Assembly (NCBI RefSeq): GCF_021653975.1
Contig: NZ_JAJKFK010000002.1
Location: 558,001-622,000 of the forward strand
Reading direction: 5' to 3'
DNA: 64,000 bases
Source: Amycolatopsis sp. GM8
GTDB lineage: Bacteria > Actinomycetota > Actinomycetes > Mycobacteriales > Pseudonocardiaceae
Position 1 is the stretch's first letter, and every line of letters begins with the position of its first letter. This document shows, piece after piece, positions 32,585 through 41,335 of the stretch. The notes beneath the pieces were generated by a model. It was not told where the DNA came from, did not search any database, and saw only the letters and a program-made list of their open reading frames with translations. A program made the translations under genes and the position numbers.

Positions 32585-33643
32585 CTATGCGCTCAGACTG
32601 GCGGCCTTCGTCTTCGGGATCGCGATCCGGGCGTTGCGGACCTCGATCAGCAGCCGGGTCTTGCGTTTGTGCGTTTCCAGCAGGTCCGCGAGGTACCGCG
32701 TGAACTCGTCCGCCGTTTCGGCACGCCGGTGCAGGCCGCGAAGATCCTTCAGCACGCGGGCGGCGTCCCGGTAACCCAGCGGATCTTTCTGTTCGATCAG
32801 TTCGTCCACGCACAGGCGATACGCCGCGATGGCGCCGGCGGGCTCGCCCTCGGCGATCGCGTCCAGTGCCGCCGCGCGCTCCTCGGGCCAGCACTCGCCC
32901 GCGGCCTCGCGGAACGCGGAATAGCTGATGGCACAGGGATTGCGCCGGAACTCAGCGCGCCGCAGGGCGAGCGCCCCGCCGCGCCGGGGCTGGCGGTGCA
33001 CCATCGTCCTGGCCGCGTACGCGATCGCTTCGCCGTGGCGGCCGGCCGAGCGCAGCACCCGGATGATCCGGAGGTCGACCTCGCGGGTCGGCGGTTTCGC
33101 GGCGAGGATCGTGAGCAGGGTGTCGACGTCGCCGGTCACCTCGGCGAGCTGTTCGGCAAGCCGGCGCGCGATGTCCCGGCGCGGCCCTGGCCGCCCGGCC
33201 AGCACACCGTCCACAATGGACTTCATCCGGGCGAGGCCCCCGTCGCCGAGCGCCCCGGCGAAGTCGGCGAGCTCGATGCGCGGCCAGTCCGGCCGGTGGA
33301 AGGCGGTGCCGAGGATCCAGTCCGCGAGCGGCTCGGGCTCGGGCGGGTGCGCCGCGCAGGCCTGCGCGTACAGGGCGACGGCGCGGCGGCGCTCGGCCGT
33401 GGTCGCGCCGTCGAGGCCCGCCAGCATGCGGCGGGCGAGCGGGGTCAGGTCGGCCCGGGTGCCGCCGGCGAGCAGGCGCTGCAGCATGTCGAGCGCGGGA
33501 CCGGCCTTGCTCGCGGCACCGGCGCGCTGCTCCAGCTCCTCGCGTAACCGGGAGTCACGTTCGGCCTCGGCGTAGAGGAGTTCGGCCAGCGTCTCGGCGT
33601 CCAGCGAGCGCAGGTAGCCGCGCAGATCGGGGACCGAGTTCAC
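32585..33643 (-). CDS. helical-repeat protein, paralogue B
   Basis: A 352-residue protein clearly related to paralogue A: both share DLRxYLRSLDAETLAELL at the N-terminus, LAEQLAE(V/L)TGDVD near the middle and THKRKTRLLIEVRNARIAIPK-like ends. Between them the central region has diverged, with an extra Arg-rich loop and a FREAAGECWPEERAAALDAIAEGE repeat. GTG 33643 aligns with the paralogue's start; a GTG at 33682 would add 13 residues. Probably a recent-to-moderate tandem duplication in one operon. Confidence 0.7.
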   Translation of the reverse strand: MNSVPDLRGYLRSLDAETLAELLYAEAERDSRLREELEQRAGAASKAGPALDMLQRLLAGGTRADLTPLARRMLAGLDGATTAERRRAVALYAQACAAHPPEPEPLADWILGTAFHRPDWPRIELADFAGALGDGGLARMKSIVDGVLAGRPGPRRDIARRLAEQLAEVTGDVDTLLTILAAKPPTREVDLRIIRVLRSAGRHGEAIAYAARTMVHRQPRRGGALALRRAEFRRNPCAISYSAFREAAGECWPEERAAALDAIAEGEPAGAIAAYRLCVDELIEQKDPLGYRDAARVLKDLRGLHRRAETADEFTRYLADLLETHKRKTRLLIEVRNARIAIPKTKAASLSA

Positions 33644-33721
33644 GCGACCATCCTGCCGGACCCAAAGGCGTGACACCGTCACCCACCAGCGTCTATTTCA
33701 GCTGGTAATCGACACGCTCCG

Positions 33722-34054
33722 TCAAGTTTGCAGGGTGAAGAAGTACCCGTCGGACGCGCTGCGGTCGATATCGGCGAGCAGCGGGACCGGCGAGTTCTCC
33801 CGGACACTCTGCGGATACTTACGCCACCGGCCCTGCTCCTCGGACCAGTAGTAGAGGGTCCACATGCTGTCGACGCCGTAGCGGAGCTGAGCGAACGCCC
33901 GCTCGCCCAGTGCGTCGCCGGACCAGTCCGGGCGCCGCTCGACGAGCGTCACCGTGCTTCCGCGCCAGCGGGACCTGATCCGCTTGTCCGCCGGAACGCG
34001 CCGTTCACACCAACGATCGATCTGCCGCTGCTGGAGCTCGGGGATCGCCGACAT
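33722..34054 (-). CDS. DUF3024-family protein
   Basis: A 110-residue small protein with the DUF3024 pattern: QQRQIDRWCERRVP at the N-terminus, then WRGSTVTLVERRPDW, ARxRY-like QLRYG, and MWTLYYWSEEQGRWRKYPQ. The family is of unknown function and common in Actinobacteria. ATG 34054 is chosen because the longer frame to 34123 has no support. The 72 bases between this and the next gene show no clear feature. Confidence 0.8.
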   Translation of the reverse strand: MSAIPELQQRQIDRWCERRVPADKRIRSRWRGSTVTLVERRPDWSGDALGERAFAQLRYGVDSMWTLYYWSEEQGRWRKYPQSVRENSPVPLLADIDRSASDGYFFTLQT

Positions 34055-34126
34055 ACACACAGTGATACCGCATGCGTGCCCCGCGCTCGATCGGAGGATG
34101 CGCACCTCACACGGGTCATACAATCC

Positions 34127-35308
34127 CTAGCTCACGGGAGGCTCGCTGAGGTACCAGCCGCCACAGAGGGCGGCCACCCCCGATATCGCCAGCAACAGCG
34201 CGCCCACGAACGAACCACCCGCCAGCAGGATCACCAGCGACAGCACCATCACCAGCAGGCCCGCCGCCATGAGCGCCCGCGCCGCCCAGACATGCCGTCC
34301 CGTGGCGACGACCGGTACTCGTGCGAACAGGACGTCCGTGTCCCGCAGGTCGGCACGTGGCCGCAGCGCGGGGGCGGCTTCGGGCACGCCGAGCGCGGTC
34401 GCGAGGCCGGTGAGGTCGCGGGCCTCGGCCTCGGTGAGGGCACCCCGCTCCTCGGCGGCATCACGCATCGCCGCCACGAACCCGAAGTTCTCCTCGCGCA
34501 CCGCGATGCCCGCACCCGCGGCCAGTTTCGCCAGGTCACGCGACTCGTCCGGGGACACGTAGTGATCAGTGACCGCCGCCGCAAGCAGCTCGCCGTACGC
34601 CTCGCGCACCGGGTCCTCAGCAGCGCTCCGGGCCCGTCCGGCCAGATCCGCGAGCCAGGTCCGCCCGAGCACTTCTTCGAACTGCCGGGACAGCCCGTGC
34701 TCGCCGCCGGCGAACGGGGGCAGCTCCGGGAACCGCGGCGCGTCGGTGAGCGCGAGGCCGTGCCGGCTGATCAACCCGGACACCACCGCCGCCACGGTCC
34801 TCGCGTTCGCCAGCGCCAGGTGTCCCGGAAAGTCCGGGATGCCGAGCGCGGCCGCGACGGTGGCGAGCCGCGAGTTCGGCAGGCGCAGCGCCTCGCGCGC
34901 GGTCTCCAGCGTGCCGATCGCCGGCAGCGGCGGCAGGCGCACGTCGATCGGCGCCAGCTCCGCGGCCAGGAACTCGAGCGTGACCGGCAGGTTGTGGGCG
35001 ACGAGCACGGCGTTCTGGCACAGCTCGAGCAGATCCCCCAGCACCTCGGCGAACGTGGGCGCGCTGTCCAGCTCGCGGCGGCTGATGTGGTGCAACGTCT
35101 CGGGCCCCGTCTCGACATGCCAGCCGGGGTTGACCATCGTCGTGTACTCCGTCAGCACGGTGCCGTCCGCACGGACGCGCACGGCGGCTGCCTCGACGAC
35201 ATGCCCGGGTCTCAGCCCGGTGGTCCGGAAATCGATTGCCGTGAATTCCGTCTCTGTCGCCGGAAACCGCCCATCCCGGGCCAACCGCAGCGTGTCCAAA
35301 GGTGCCAT
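34127..35308 (-). CDS. membrane-anchored DnaQ-fold protein lacking exonuclease residues
   Basis: A 393-residue three-part protein. Residues about 15-180 have the DEDD exonuclease fold seen in DNA polymerase III epsilon relatives, but key residues are gone: motif I is AIDFRTTGL (Glu of DxE is Arg), motif II AHNLPVTLEFL (Asp is Thr), motif III HLALANARTV (Asp is Asn). The middle (about 230-310) resembles the TerB-like helical segment found after such exonucleases in Actinobacteria. The last 60 residues form two transmembrane helices. It is probably a catalytically dead nucleic-acid- or protein-binding membrane protein. The divergent SNase-like gene starts 64 bases away. Confidence 0.75.
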   Translation of the reverse strand: MAPLDTLRLARDGRFPATETEFTAIDFRTTGLRPGHVVEAAAVRVRADGTVLTEYTTMVNPGWHVETGPETLHHISRRELDSAPTFAEVLGDLLELCQNAVLVAHNLPVTLEFLAAELAPIDVRLPPLPAIGTLETAREALRLPNSRLATVAAALGIPDFPGHLALANARTVAAVVSGLISRHGLALTDAPRFPELPPFAGGEHGLSRQFEEVLGRTWLADLAGRARSAAEDPVREAYGELLAAAVTDHYVSPDESRDLAKLAAGAGIAVREENFGFVAAMRDAAEERGALTEAEARDLTGLATALGVPEAAPALRPRADLRDTDVLFARVPVVATGRHVWAARALMAAGLLVMVLSLVILLAGGSFVGALLLAISGVAALCGGWYLSEPPVS

Positions 35309-35372
35309 CGCCCGCTAATCGCCGGAGGGCACGGAAACGTAACGGATTCCGCCTGAGAAACGAGAAACTCAC

Positions 35373-36089
35373 GTGCCGAAAAGACACGTGCCCATTTGGC
35401 TCAAGATCACCGTGGGCGGCTTCGCCGTGCTGTTCGTGCTGTCCGCGCTGCTCGGCGGGTCGCCGGCACCGGCCAATGTCGCACACGACACGACCATGTC
35501 GCCGACCGCCACTTCGGCACCACCGGTGCGCTACACCGCGACCGGTATCGCGGGCACCACCGTGAAACTCACCGATACGGGTGGAAAACAACTGACCGTT
35601 CGGGCAGCGGGCATCGAACTGCCCCTCGAAGACAACTGCTACGGCACCGAATCGGCACAGTGGGCGAGTAACTTCCTGACCGGAAAAGAAGTCACCGCGA
35701 AAATGCTCGACACTCCCGATGGCACGCTCGCGGTGATCGCGTTTCCCGATGGGACGAACTTCTCGATGGCCGCATTGCGGTACGGGAACGCGAAATACGT
35801 CGCCGACGCGTTCGCCGCCACCTACGGCCCGGCCCTGCAGGCGGCCGAATCATCGGCCAAGACGGAAAAGGCGGGGCTCTGGGGTCCGCCGTGCGACGGG
35901 CAGATCGACGCGCCCGCACAGGCGTCTTCCACACTGCCGCCCGCCAGCGGCGCCCCGCCGACCGGCGTCGCTCCGCCGAACACCACCGTCGCGCCGCCGC
36001 CCGCCCCGCCGGCCGCACCCCCTACCACCAGGACGACCTGCCGGCCACCGCAGGACCACCACCGGGGCAAGCCCTGCGAAAACCAGTGA
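35373..36089 (+). CDS. secreted SNase-like protein, degenerate active site
   Basis: A 238-residue protein with an N-terminal membrane anchor (IWLKITVGGFAVLFVLSALL), a staphylococcal-nuclease-like (OB-fold) domain and a Pro/Thr-rich tail ending CENQ. Domain landmarks are VRAAGIELPLEDNCYGTESAQWASNFLTGKEV, LRYGNAKYVADAF and EKAGLWGPPC. Of the nuclease triad, the Arg in VR is present, but the GIDAPE acidic pair and the second Arg (RDRYGR) are lost, so hydrolysis is doubtful. The two cysteines may form a disulphide. GTG 35373 starts. Confidence 0.72.
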   Translation: MPKRHVPIWLKITVGGFAVLFVLSALLGGSPAPANVAHDTTMSPTATSAPPVRYTATGIAGTTVKLTDTGGKQLTVRAAGIELPLEDNCYGTESAQWASNFLTGKEVTAKMLDTPDGTLAVIAFPDGTNFSMAALRYGNAKYVADAFAATYGPALQAAESSAKTEKAGLWGPPCDGQIDAPAQASSTLPPASGAPPTGVAPPNTTVAPPPAPPAAPPTTRTTCRPPQDHHRGKPCENQ

Positions 36090-36128
36090 TCTTGTCCGGA
36101 CCAGCCGCGTTCTGGTATTCCATGACTC

Positions 36129-37505
36129 GTGGATCCACTCGTCAAGACCACGTCCGGCGCGGTGCGCGGCAGGACGGCCGGCGGCGTCAGCTCCTTCAAG
36201 GGCATCCCGTACGCGGCGCCGCTCGACGGCATCCGCCGGTTCCAGCCGCCGCAGCCGCCCAAGCCGTGGGACGGTGAGCGCGACGCGGCCCGCTACAGCG
36301 CCGACCCGCCGCAGGGCACGCGCCAGGCGAATCGCCCGTCGCCATGGAGTCCCGGCGACGACACGGAATCGCTGACCGTCAACGTCTGGACGCCGGATCC
36401 CGGCGCGCGCGGGCTGCCGGTGATGGTGTGGATCTACGGCGGCGCGTTCCTCGCCGGCACGGCGAGCCAGGCCGACTACGACGGCGCGACGCTGGCCGGC
36501 GGCGGGCTCGTGATCGTGACGCTGAACTACCGCGTGGGCTACGAGGGTTTCGGCTGGCTGCCGGACCAGCCGCACAACCGCGCGTTCCTCGACCAGCTCG
36601 CGGCGCTGCGGTGGGTGCGGGACAACATCGCGAACTTCGGCGGCGACCCCGCGAACGTGACGCTGTTCGGCGAGTCCGCCGGCGCCACCGCGGTCGTCGC
36701 GCTGACCGCCGCCGACGCCGCGCGTGACCTGTTCCGCCGTGGCATCGGGCAGAGCGTGGCCGACGGGTTCCAGTCGGAGGAGACGGCGCGCGGCACGGCC
36801 GAGCGCATCGCCGGCGCGCTCGGCGTCCCGCTGACCGCCGAGGCGTTCGGCGAGGTGGGCTCCGAGGCGATCCACGCCGTCCAGTCCTCGCCGGAGTCGT
36901 TCACGCCGTTCGGCCCGATCCTCGACGGCGACCTGGTGCCCGACCTGCCGTGGCGCCGCCTGCGCAAAGAAGTGGACCTGATCACCGGGTTCAACCATGA
37001 CGAGTTCCGGCTGTTCACCGCCGGCGAGGACCTCGGCGCGATCGATCCCGCCACCGTGGCCGGTCCCAGGATCGGCGGTTACCGGGCCGCGTATCCGGAC
37101 CTGTCCGACGCCGACCTGTACGTGCTGATCATGTCCGACACCGCCTTCCGGATGCCCGGGACGTGGTGCGCGCAGGAACATCCGGGCCGCAGCTGGCTCT
37201 ACGAGCTGACCTGGCCGAGCCCCGCGTTCGGCGGGATCCTGCGCGCCTGCCACGGGCTCGACGTGCCGCTGGTGTTCGGCAACTTCGACGGCCCGCTCGG
37301 CTCGAACGTGCTCGGCACACCGGTACCGCCGGAGGCGCTGACGCTCGCCGAGCAGATGCGTGAATCGTGGACGGCGTTCGCCACGACCGGCGACCCGGGC
37401 TGGGCCGAGTACGAGCCGGGCGAGCGGCTGGCGCGGCGATGGGACGCGCCGGTCTCGCTGGAAGCCGATCCCGCGGGAACGTCACGGCGGATCTGGGCCG
37501 ACTAG
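36129..37505 (+). CDS. type-B carboxylesterase
   Basis: A 458-residue cytosolic alpha/beta hydrolase of the type-B carboxylesterase/lipase family. The nucleophile is Ser 183 in LFGESAGA, the oxyanion hole WIYGGAF (101-107), and the usual N-terminal TTSGAVRGR and YLGIPYA-like FKGIPYAAPLDGIRRFQPPQP are visible. No signal peptide. It hydrolyses carboxylic esters; the natural substrate is unknown. Slightly short for the family (usual 480-550). It ends 9 bases before the DosR-like regulator. Confidence 0.9.
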   Translation: MDPLVKTTSGAVRGRTAGGVSSFKGIPYAAPLDGIRRFQPPQPPKPWDGERDAARYSADPPQGTRQANRPSPWSPGDDTESLTVNVWTPDPGARGLPVMVWIYGGAFLAGTASQADYDGATLAGGGLVIVTLNYRVGYEGFGWLPDQPHNRAFLDQLAALRWVRDNIANFGGDPANVTLFGESAGATAVVALTAADAARDLFRRGIGQSVADGFQSEETARGTAERIAGALGVPLTAEAFGEVGSEAIHAVQSSPESFTPFGPILDGDLVPDLPWRRLRKEVDLITGFNHDEFRLFTAGEDLGAIDPATVAGPRIGGYRAAYPDLSDADLYVLIMSDTAFRMPGTWCAQEHPGRSWLYELTWPSPAFGGILRACHGLDVPLVFGNFDGPLGSNVLGTPVPPEALTLAEQMRESWTAFATTGDPGWAEYEPGERLARRWDAPVSLEADPAGTSRRIWAD

Positions 37506-37514
37506 CCTGGGCGT

Positions 37515-38141
37515 ATGGCCATCGAGGTGCTGCTCGTCGATGATCACGAGGTGGTCCGGCGCGGGCTGCGCGAACTGCTGAGTGACGAGCCGGATATCGA
37601 GGTCGTCGCGGAGGCCGGCAGCGCCGACGAGGCACTGGCCGTGGCGATGCACGTCGAACCCGATGTCGCGGTCGTCGACGTCCGGCTCGGCGACGGCGAC
37701 GGGGTGGCGCTCTGCCGCGAGCTGCGTTCGAAGCCGAACCCGCCGCACTGCCTCGTGCTGACCGCGTTCGATGACGACGACGCGATGGTCGGCGCGATCA
37801 TGGCCGGTGCCGCGGGCTATCTGCTGAAGCAGGTCCGCGGGCAGGACGTGGTGAACGCGGTCCGCGAGATCGCGGCCGGGCGCTCGCTGCTCGACCCGGT
37901 GACCACCGCGCGGGTGCTCGAAAAACTACGCCATCCGCAGGCGGACGAGTACGAGCAGCTGACCGACCGGGAACGCAGTGTGCTGCACCTGATCGGCGAC
38001 GGACTGTCCAACCGCGAGATCGCGGAACGCCTGTTCCTGGCGGAGAAAACGGTCAAGAACTACGTGACCTCGGTGCTCGCCAAGCTCGGCATGCAGCGCC
38101 GTACGCAGGCCGCCGCGTGGGTCGCGCGGCGAGCGAAATAA
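37515..38141 (+). CDS. NarL/LuxR-type response regulator (DosR/DevR-like)
   Basis: A 208-residue response regulator. The receiver domain carries the acidic pair VDDHE, phospho-acceptor Asp 55 in VAVVDVRLGDGDGV and the Lys of LLKQVRG. The C-terminal LuxR helix-turn-helix reads LTDRERSVLHLIGDGLSNREIAERLFLAEKTVKNYVTSVLAKLG. The linker and overall length match DosR. A DosS-like kinase lies at 43.8-45.0 kb at the end of the cytochrome bd operon and is the likely partner, though not adjacent. Confidence 0.9.
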   Translation: MAIEVLLVDDHEVVRRGLRELLSDEPDIEVVAEAGSADEALAVAMHVEPDVAVVDVRLGDGDGVALCRELRSKPNPPHCLVLTAFDDDDAMVGAIMAGAAGYLLKQVRGQDVVNAVREIAAGRSLLDPVTTARVLEKLRHPQADEYEQLTDRERSVLHLIGDGLSNREIAERLFLAEKTVKNYVTSVLAKLGMQRRTQAAAWVARRAK

Positions 38142-38264
38142 CTGAATCTCCTTACTCTCCGTGACAAAAGGGCACGCCCTGCGGTCACGAAAACGAACCG
38201 GACTATGTTCGCCGCCATCGATTCCGCATCAATAAAAAATTCTTTGGGGCGAAGGAGCATTGCG

Positions 38265-38753
38265 GTGAGTGATCTCATCGACAGAGCGCAGCGGCAGTGG
38301 GGGGAGGTGCGCCCCGAGCTGGACACTTCCGGAATGGTGGTGATCGGGCGCGTGCTGCGGCTCGCCTCCCTGATCCGCCGCGAAACCGACGATCTGCTGG
38401 CCGGGCACGAACTGACGAAGGCCGAGTTCGACGTGCTGTGTGCGTTGCGCCGCAACGCGGTGCTCAATCCGGGTCAGCTCAGCCGCGAGATGCTGTCCTC
38501 CGGGGCGGCCATCACCAAGCGGCTCGACCGGCTCGCGCGGATGGACCTGGTGTCGCGCACGGCGAGCGAGCGCGACCGCCGCGTGGTGCACGTCCGGCTC
38601 ACCGACAAGGGCACCGTGCTGATCGACGAGCTGCTGCCGCGCCAGTTCGAATCGGAGCGCGCCGCGCTGGACAACCTGTCGGACCCCGAACGGTCCGAGC
38701 TCGCGGGTCTACTCGGGACGGTCCTCCAGACCATCGAGGGCGTCAGCGCTTAG
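38265..38753 (+). CDS. MarR-family transcriptional regulator
   Basis: A 162-residue winged-helix regulator: LTKAEFDVLCALRRNAVLNPGQLSREMLSSGAAITKRLDRLARMDLVSR, then the wing with SERDRRVVHVRLTDKG, a classical MarR DxRxxxLxLTxxG block. GTG 38265 has GAAGGAG 7 bases upstream and follows an AT-rich stretch (38225-38245) unusual for this genome, likely its promoter. It converges with the ABC transporter operon (4-base overlap). Confidence 0.9.
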   Translation: MSDLIDRAQRQWGEVRPELDTSGMVVIGRVLRLASLIRRETDDLLAGHELTKAEFDVLCALRRNAVLNPGQLSREMLSSGAAITKRLDRLARMDLVSRTASERDRRVVHVRLTDKGTVLIDELLPRQFESERAALDNLSDPERSELAGLLGTVLQTIEGVSA

Positions 38754-39757
38754 CTCACATTTTGGCCGTACAGAAAGTTTTCGTAGCTCGGTGCCTTGCG
38801 GACCAGCCCACTGTCCAAATGGAACTTCCGCGCCGTTTCGTACGAAGCCCGCCGCACCTCCGGGGTCGGCGGCACCTCGGGCGGCAGGATCGGCACCAGC
38901 GCGTCGAGTGCCTTCGCGTCGGTGCCCTTGAGGTACTGGCCCAGCAGCGACCGGACCTGCGCCGGATTCCCGTGGATGTCCGCGAGCGCCCTGGTCATCG
39001 CACGCTGGAACGCGGCGAGTTCGTGCTGCTTGCGGTCGAGGAGTTTCTCGGTGCTGAACACGACACCGTGCAGCGCCCCGCGCAGGCTCGGCACGTCGCC
39101 TCGCGCCGGGGAGATGTAGGTCCGGCCGACCTTCGCGGCGGCGGCCTGCTGGGCGATCGGCTGGAAGAACGCGAGGGCGTCCACCCGATTCGCTTTGAGC
39201 GCACCGATCGCGGAGGTCGTGGCGCTGCCGAGGTTCACCAGCGTCGAGTCGACCGCGGCGTTGCGGCCGATGCTGCTGAACAGGTAGTCCACCAGCGCCT
39301 CGGTGCCGCTGCCCGGACCGGTGATGCCGATCTTCTTGCCCACCAGCGCCTGGACCTTTTCGTTCAACGTCGGTGGTTCCGGGAACGAGGCCGGCACGAC
39401 GATGTCCACGTAGTACTCGGTGACCAGGCTCGTCACGATCCGCGTGCCGTCATCGATCTTGGCGAGGTTGAACGCGTCGGTGATCACGCCGGCGCCCAGG
39501 TCGACGCTGCCCGATTTGAGCGCGGCGGCGACCTTCGCGCCGGTGCCCAGCCGTGGCCGGTCACCGAGGGTCAGGCCTTCCGCTGTGAAATAGCCCTGTT
39601 TCTCGGCGATGAACAGCGGCAGGAACGCGACCGAGTCGCTGATCTGGCCGATGTTGAGCACGCCGGGCGGGGTGGTCGACTCGCGGGTCGCACAGCCCGC
39701 GGCGACCAGCAGCGGCGCGGCGGAAAGCGCTTTCAGAAACGTCCGGCGGTCAGTCAT
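38750..39757 (-). CDS. ABC transporter substrate-binding lipoprotein (NMT1/SsuA-TauA type)
   Basis: A 335-residue periplasmic-type binding protein tethered as a lipoprotein, signal RRTFLKALSAAPLLVAAGC with lipobox VAAGC (Cys 22) and a twin-arginine-like RR. The body matches the NMT1/SsuA family: LNIGQISDSVAFLPLFIAEKQGYF, GVITDAFNLAKIDDG and KIGITGPGSGTEALVDYLF. It would capture an organic acid, sulfonate or pyrimidine-like solute. It is last in the operon hydrolase, ATPase, permease, binding protein, overlapping the permease by 8 bases. Confidence 0.9.
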   Translation of the reverse strand: MTDRRTFLKALSAAPLLVAAGCATRESTTPPGVLNIGQISDSVAFLPLFIAEKQGYFTAEGLTLGDRPRLGTGAKVAAALKSGSVDLGAGVITDAFNLAKIDDGTRIVTSLVTEYYVDIVVPASFPEPPTLNEKVQALVGKKIGITGPGSGTEALVDYLFSSIGRNAAVDSTLVNLGSATTSAIGALKANRVDALAFFQPIAQQAAAAKVGRTYISPARGDVPSLRGALHGVVFSTEKLLDRKQHELAAFQRAMTRALADIHGNPAQVRSLLGQYLKGTDAKALDALVPILPPEVPPTPEVRRASYETARKFHLDSGLVRKAPSYENFLYGQNVS

Positions 39758-40577
39758 CGATCGGCTTCCACCGGTTGACCCGCCGCCCGATCAGGCTGAC
39801 GAACACGTTCAGCACGCCCGCGACGACGCTCAGCACGACCAGCGTCGCGAACACGCCCGCGGTGTCGAACTGCGAGGCGGAGTCGTTGATCAGGTAGCCG
39901 AGCCCGCGGTTCGACGCGACCAGTTCCCCGATCACCGCGCCGATCAGCGCGTACGGGATGGAGACCTTGAGCCCGGTCAGCAGGCCGGTCATCGACGCGG
40001 GCAGCACCACCCGGACGGCGATGTCGCGGCGGTTGCCGCCCATCAGCCGGACCGCGTCGATCAGCCCGCGGTCCACCTCGCGCACCCCGGCGGCCGTATT
40101 CAGGAACACCAGGAAGAACACCGTCGCGGCCGCGAGCAGCACCTTCATGTGCATGCCGATGCCGAACCACACGATGAACAGCGGTGCCAGCGCGACCTTC
40201 GGGATCGCGTACAGCGCCATCACGAACGGGTCGAGCACGCGGTAGATCAGGTTCAGCGACGCCAGCACGAACCCGGCGATCGCGCCCGCCGCGGCGCCGA
40301 GCAGGAAGCCGTAGACGATCTCCTGCACGGTGATCCAGGTGTTCGTCCACAATGTACCGTCGGCGCCCCATTCGCCAAGGCGTTGCACGATATCCGTCGG
40401 CTTGCTGGTGAACGTGCTGTCGATCCAGCGGTCCGCGGCGAGCTGCCACAGCACGATGAGCACCGCCAGCAGGCCGATCCGCAGCGACCACACGATGGTC
40501 GCGCTGCCGTGCCGCTGCCACCAGGTCCGGTCGAGGCCGACCCGGACGGGCCCGGCCTCGGTCGCGGTGAGCGTCAT
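39750..40577 (-). CDS. ABC transporter permease (SsuC/TauC family)
   Basis: A 275-residue six-helix inner membrane permease. The EAA loop is GLIDAVRLMGGNRRDIAVRVVLPASM, and the SsuC-type GRGLGY-like NRGLGYLINDSASQFDTAGV follows. It pairs with the ATPase (4-base overlap) and binding protein (8-base overlap). ATG 40577. Substrate unknown; see the binding protein. Confidence 0.9.
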   Translation of the reverse strand: MTLTATEAGPVRVGLDRTWWQRHGSATIVWSLRIGLLAVLIVLWQLAADRWIDSTFTSKPTDIVQRLGEWGADGTLWTNTWITVQEIVYGFLLGAAAGAIAGFVLASLNLIYRVLDPFVMALYAIPKVALAPLFIVWFGIGMHMKVLLAAATVFFLVFLNTAAGVREVDRGLIDAVRLMGGNRRDIAVRVVLPASMTGLLTGLKVSIPYALIGAVIGELVASNRGLGYLINDSASQFDTAGVFATLVVLSVVAGVLNVFVSLIGRRVNRWKPIDD

Positions 40578-41335
40578 CGCCCCTCCTTGAGTGCCGCCGA
40601 AAGTTCCTTGTGCAGCGCGACGAACTCCGAGTCCACGCGCAGGTCGTCGGCCGAGCGCGGCCGGGCGAGGCCGATCTCGCGGTCGAGCAGGACGCGGCCC
40701 AGCCGGCCGAGCACCACGACCCGGTCGCCCAGCAGCAGCGCCTCTTCGATGTCGTGCGTCACGAACACCACCGTCTGCCCGCTGCCCTGCCACAGCCGCA
40801 ACAACTCTTCCTGCAGTTCCATCCGCAGCTGGGCGTCGAGGGCACCGAACGGCTCGTCCATCAGCAGCGTTTCCGGGGCACCCGCGAGCATCCGGGCGAG
40901 ACTCGCACGCCGGCGCATGCCACCGGAAAGCTCGCGCGGGTAATGCTTTTCGAACCCGTCGAGGCCGACCCGCCGGATCAGGTCCTCGGCGACCGGTTTG
41001 CGCTGTTTCGCCGGCACACCACGGATTTCCAGCGGCATCTCGACATTGCGCCGCACGTCGCGCCACGGCATCAGGGTGTCGTGCTGGGTCAGGTAGCCGA
41101 TGTTCGTGTCCGGCCCGCCGAGCCGCCGGTCGCGGTAGCGGATCTCGCCGGTGGTCGGCACGGTCAGCCCGGCGAGCATGTTGAGCAGGGTCGATTTGCC
41201 GCAACCACTGCGGCCGAGCAGGGTGACGAAGCTGCCTTCCTCGATCGTCACGGAGAACTCGCGCAACGCGACGGTCGCGGTGTCCCCCTTGGCGAACTGT
41301 TTGGTGACCGCGTCCGCGGCCAGCACGGCGGTCAC
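40574..41335 (-). CDS. ABC transporter ATP-binding protein (SsuB/TauB type)
   Basis: A 253-residue importer ATPase. Walker A is LLGRSGCGKSTLL, Q-loop YLTQHDTLMPWRD, signature LSGGMRRRASLARML, Walker B ETLLMDEPFGALD and the H-loop FVTHDIEEAL, all intact. The GTG at 41335 overlaps the hydrolase stop by 4 bases, coupling the genes. It powers the adjacent permease. Confidence 0.93.
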   Translation of the reverse strand: MTAVLAADAVTKQFAKGDTATVALREFSVTIEEGSFVTLLGRSGCGKSTLLNMLAGLTVPTTGEIRYRDRRLGGPDTNIGYLTQHDTLMPWRDVRRNVEMPLEIRGVPAKQRKPVAEDLIRRVGLDGFEKHYPRELSGGMRRRASLARMLAGAPETLLMDEPFGALDAQLRMELQEELLRLWQGSGQTVVFVTHDIEEALLLGDRVVVLGRLGRVLLDREIGLARPRSADDLRVDSEFVALHKELSAALKEGR

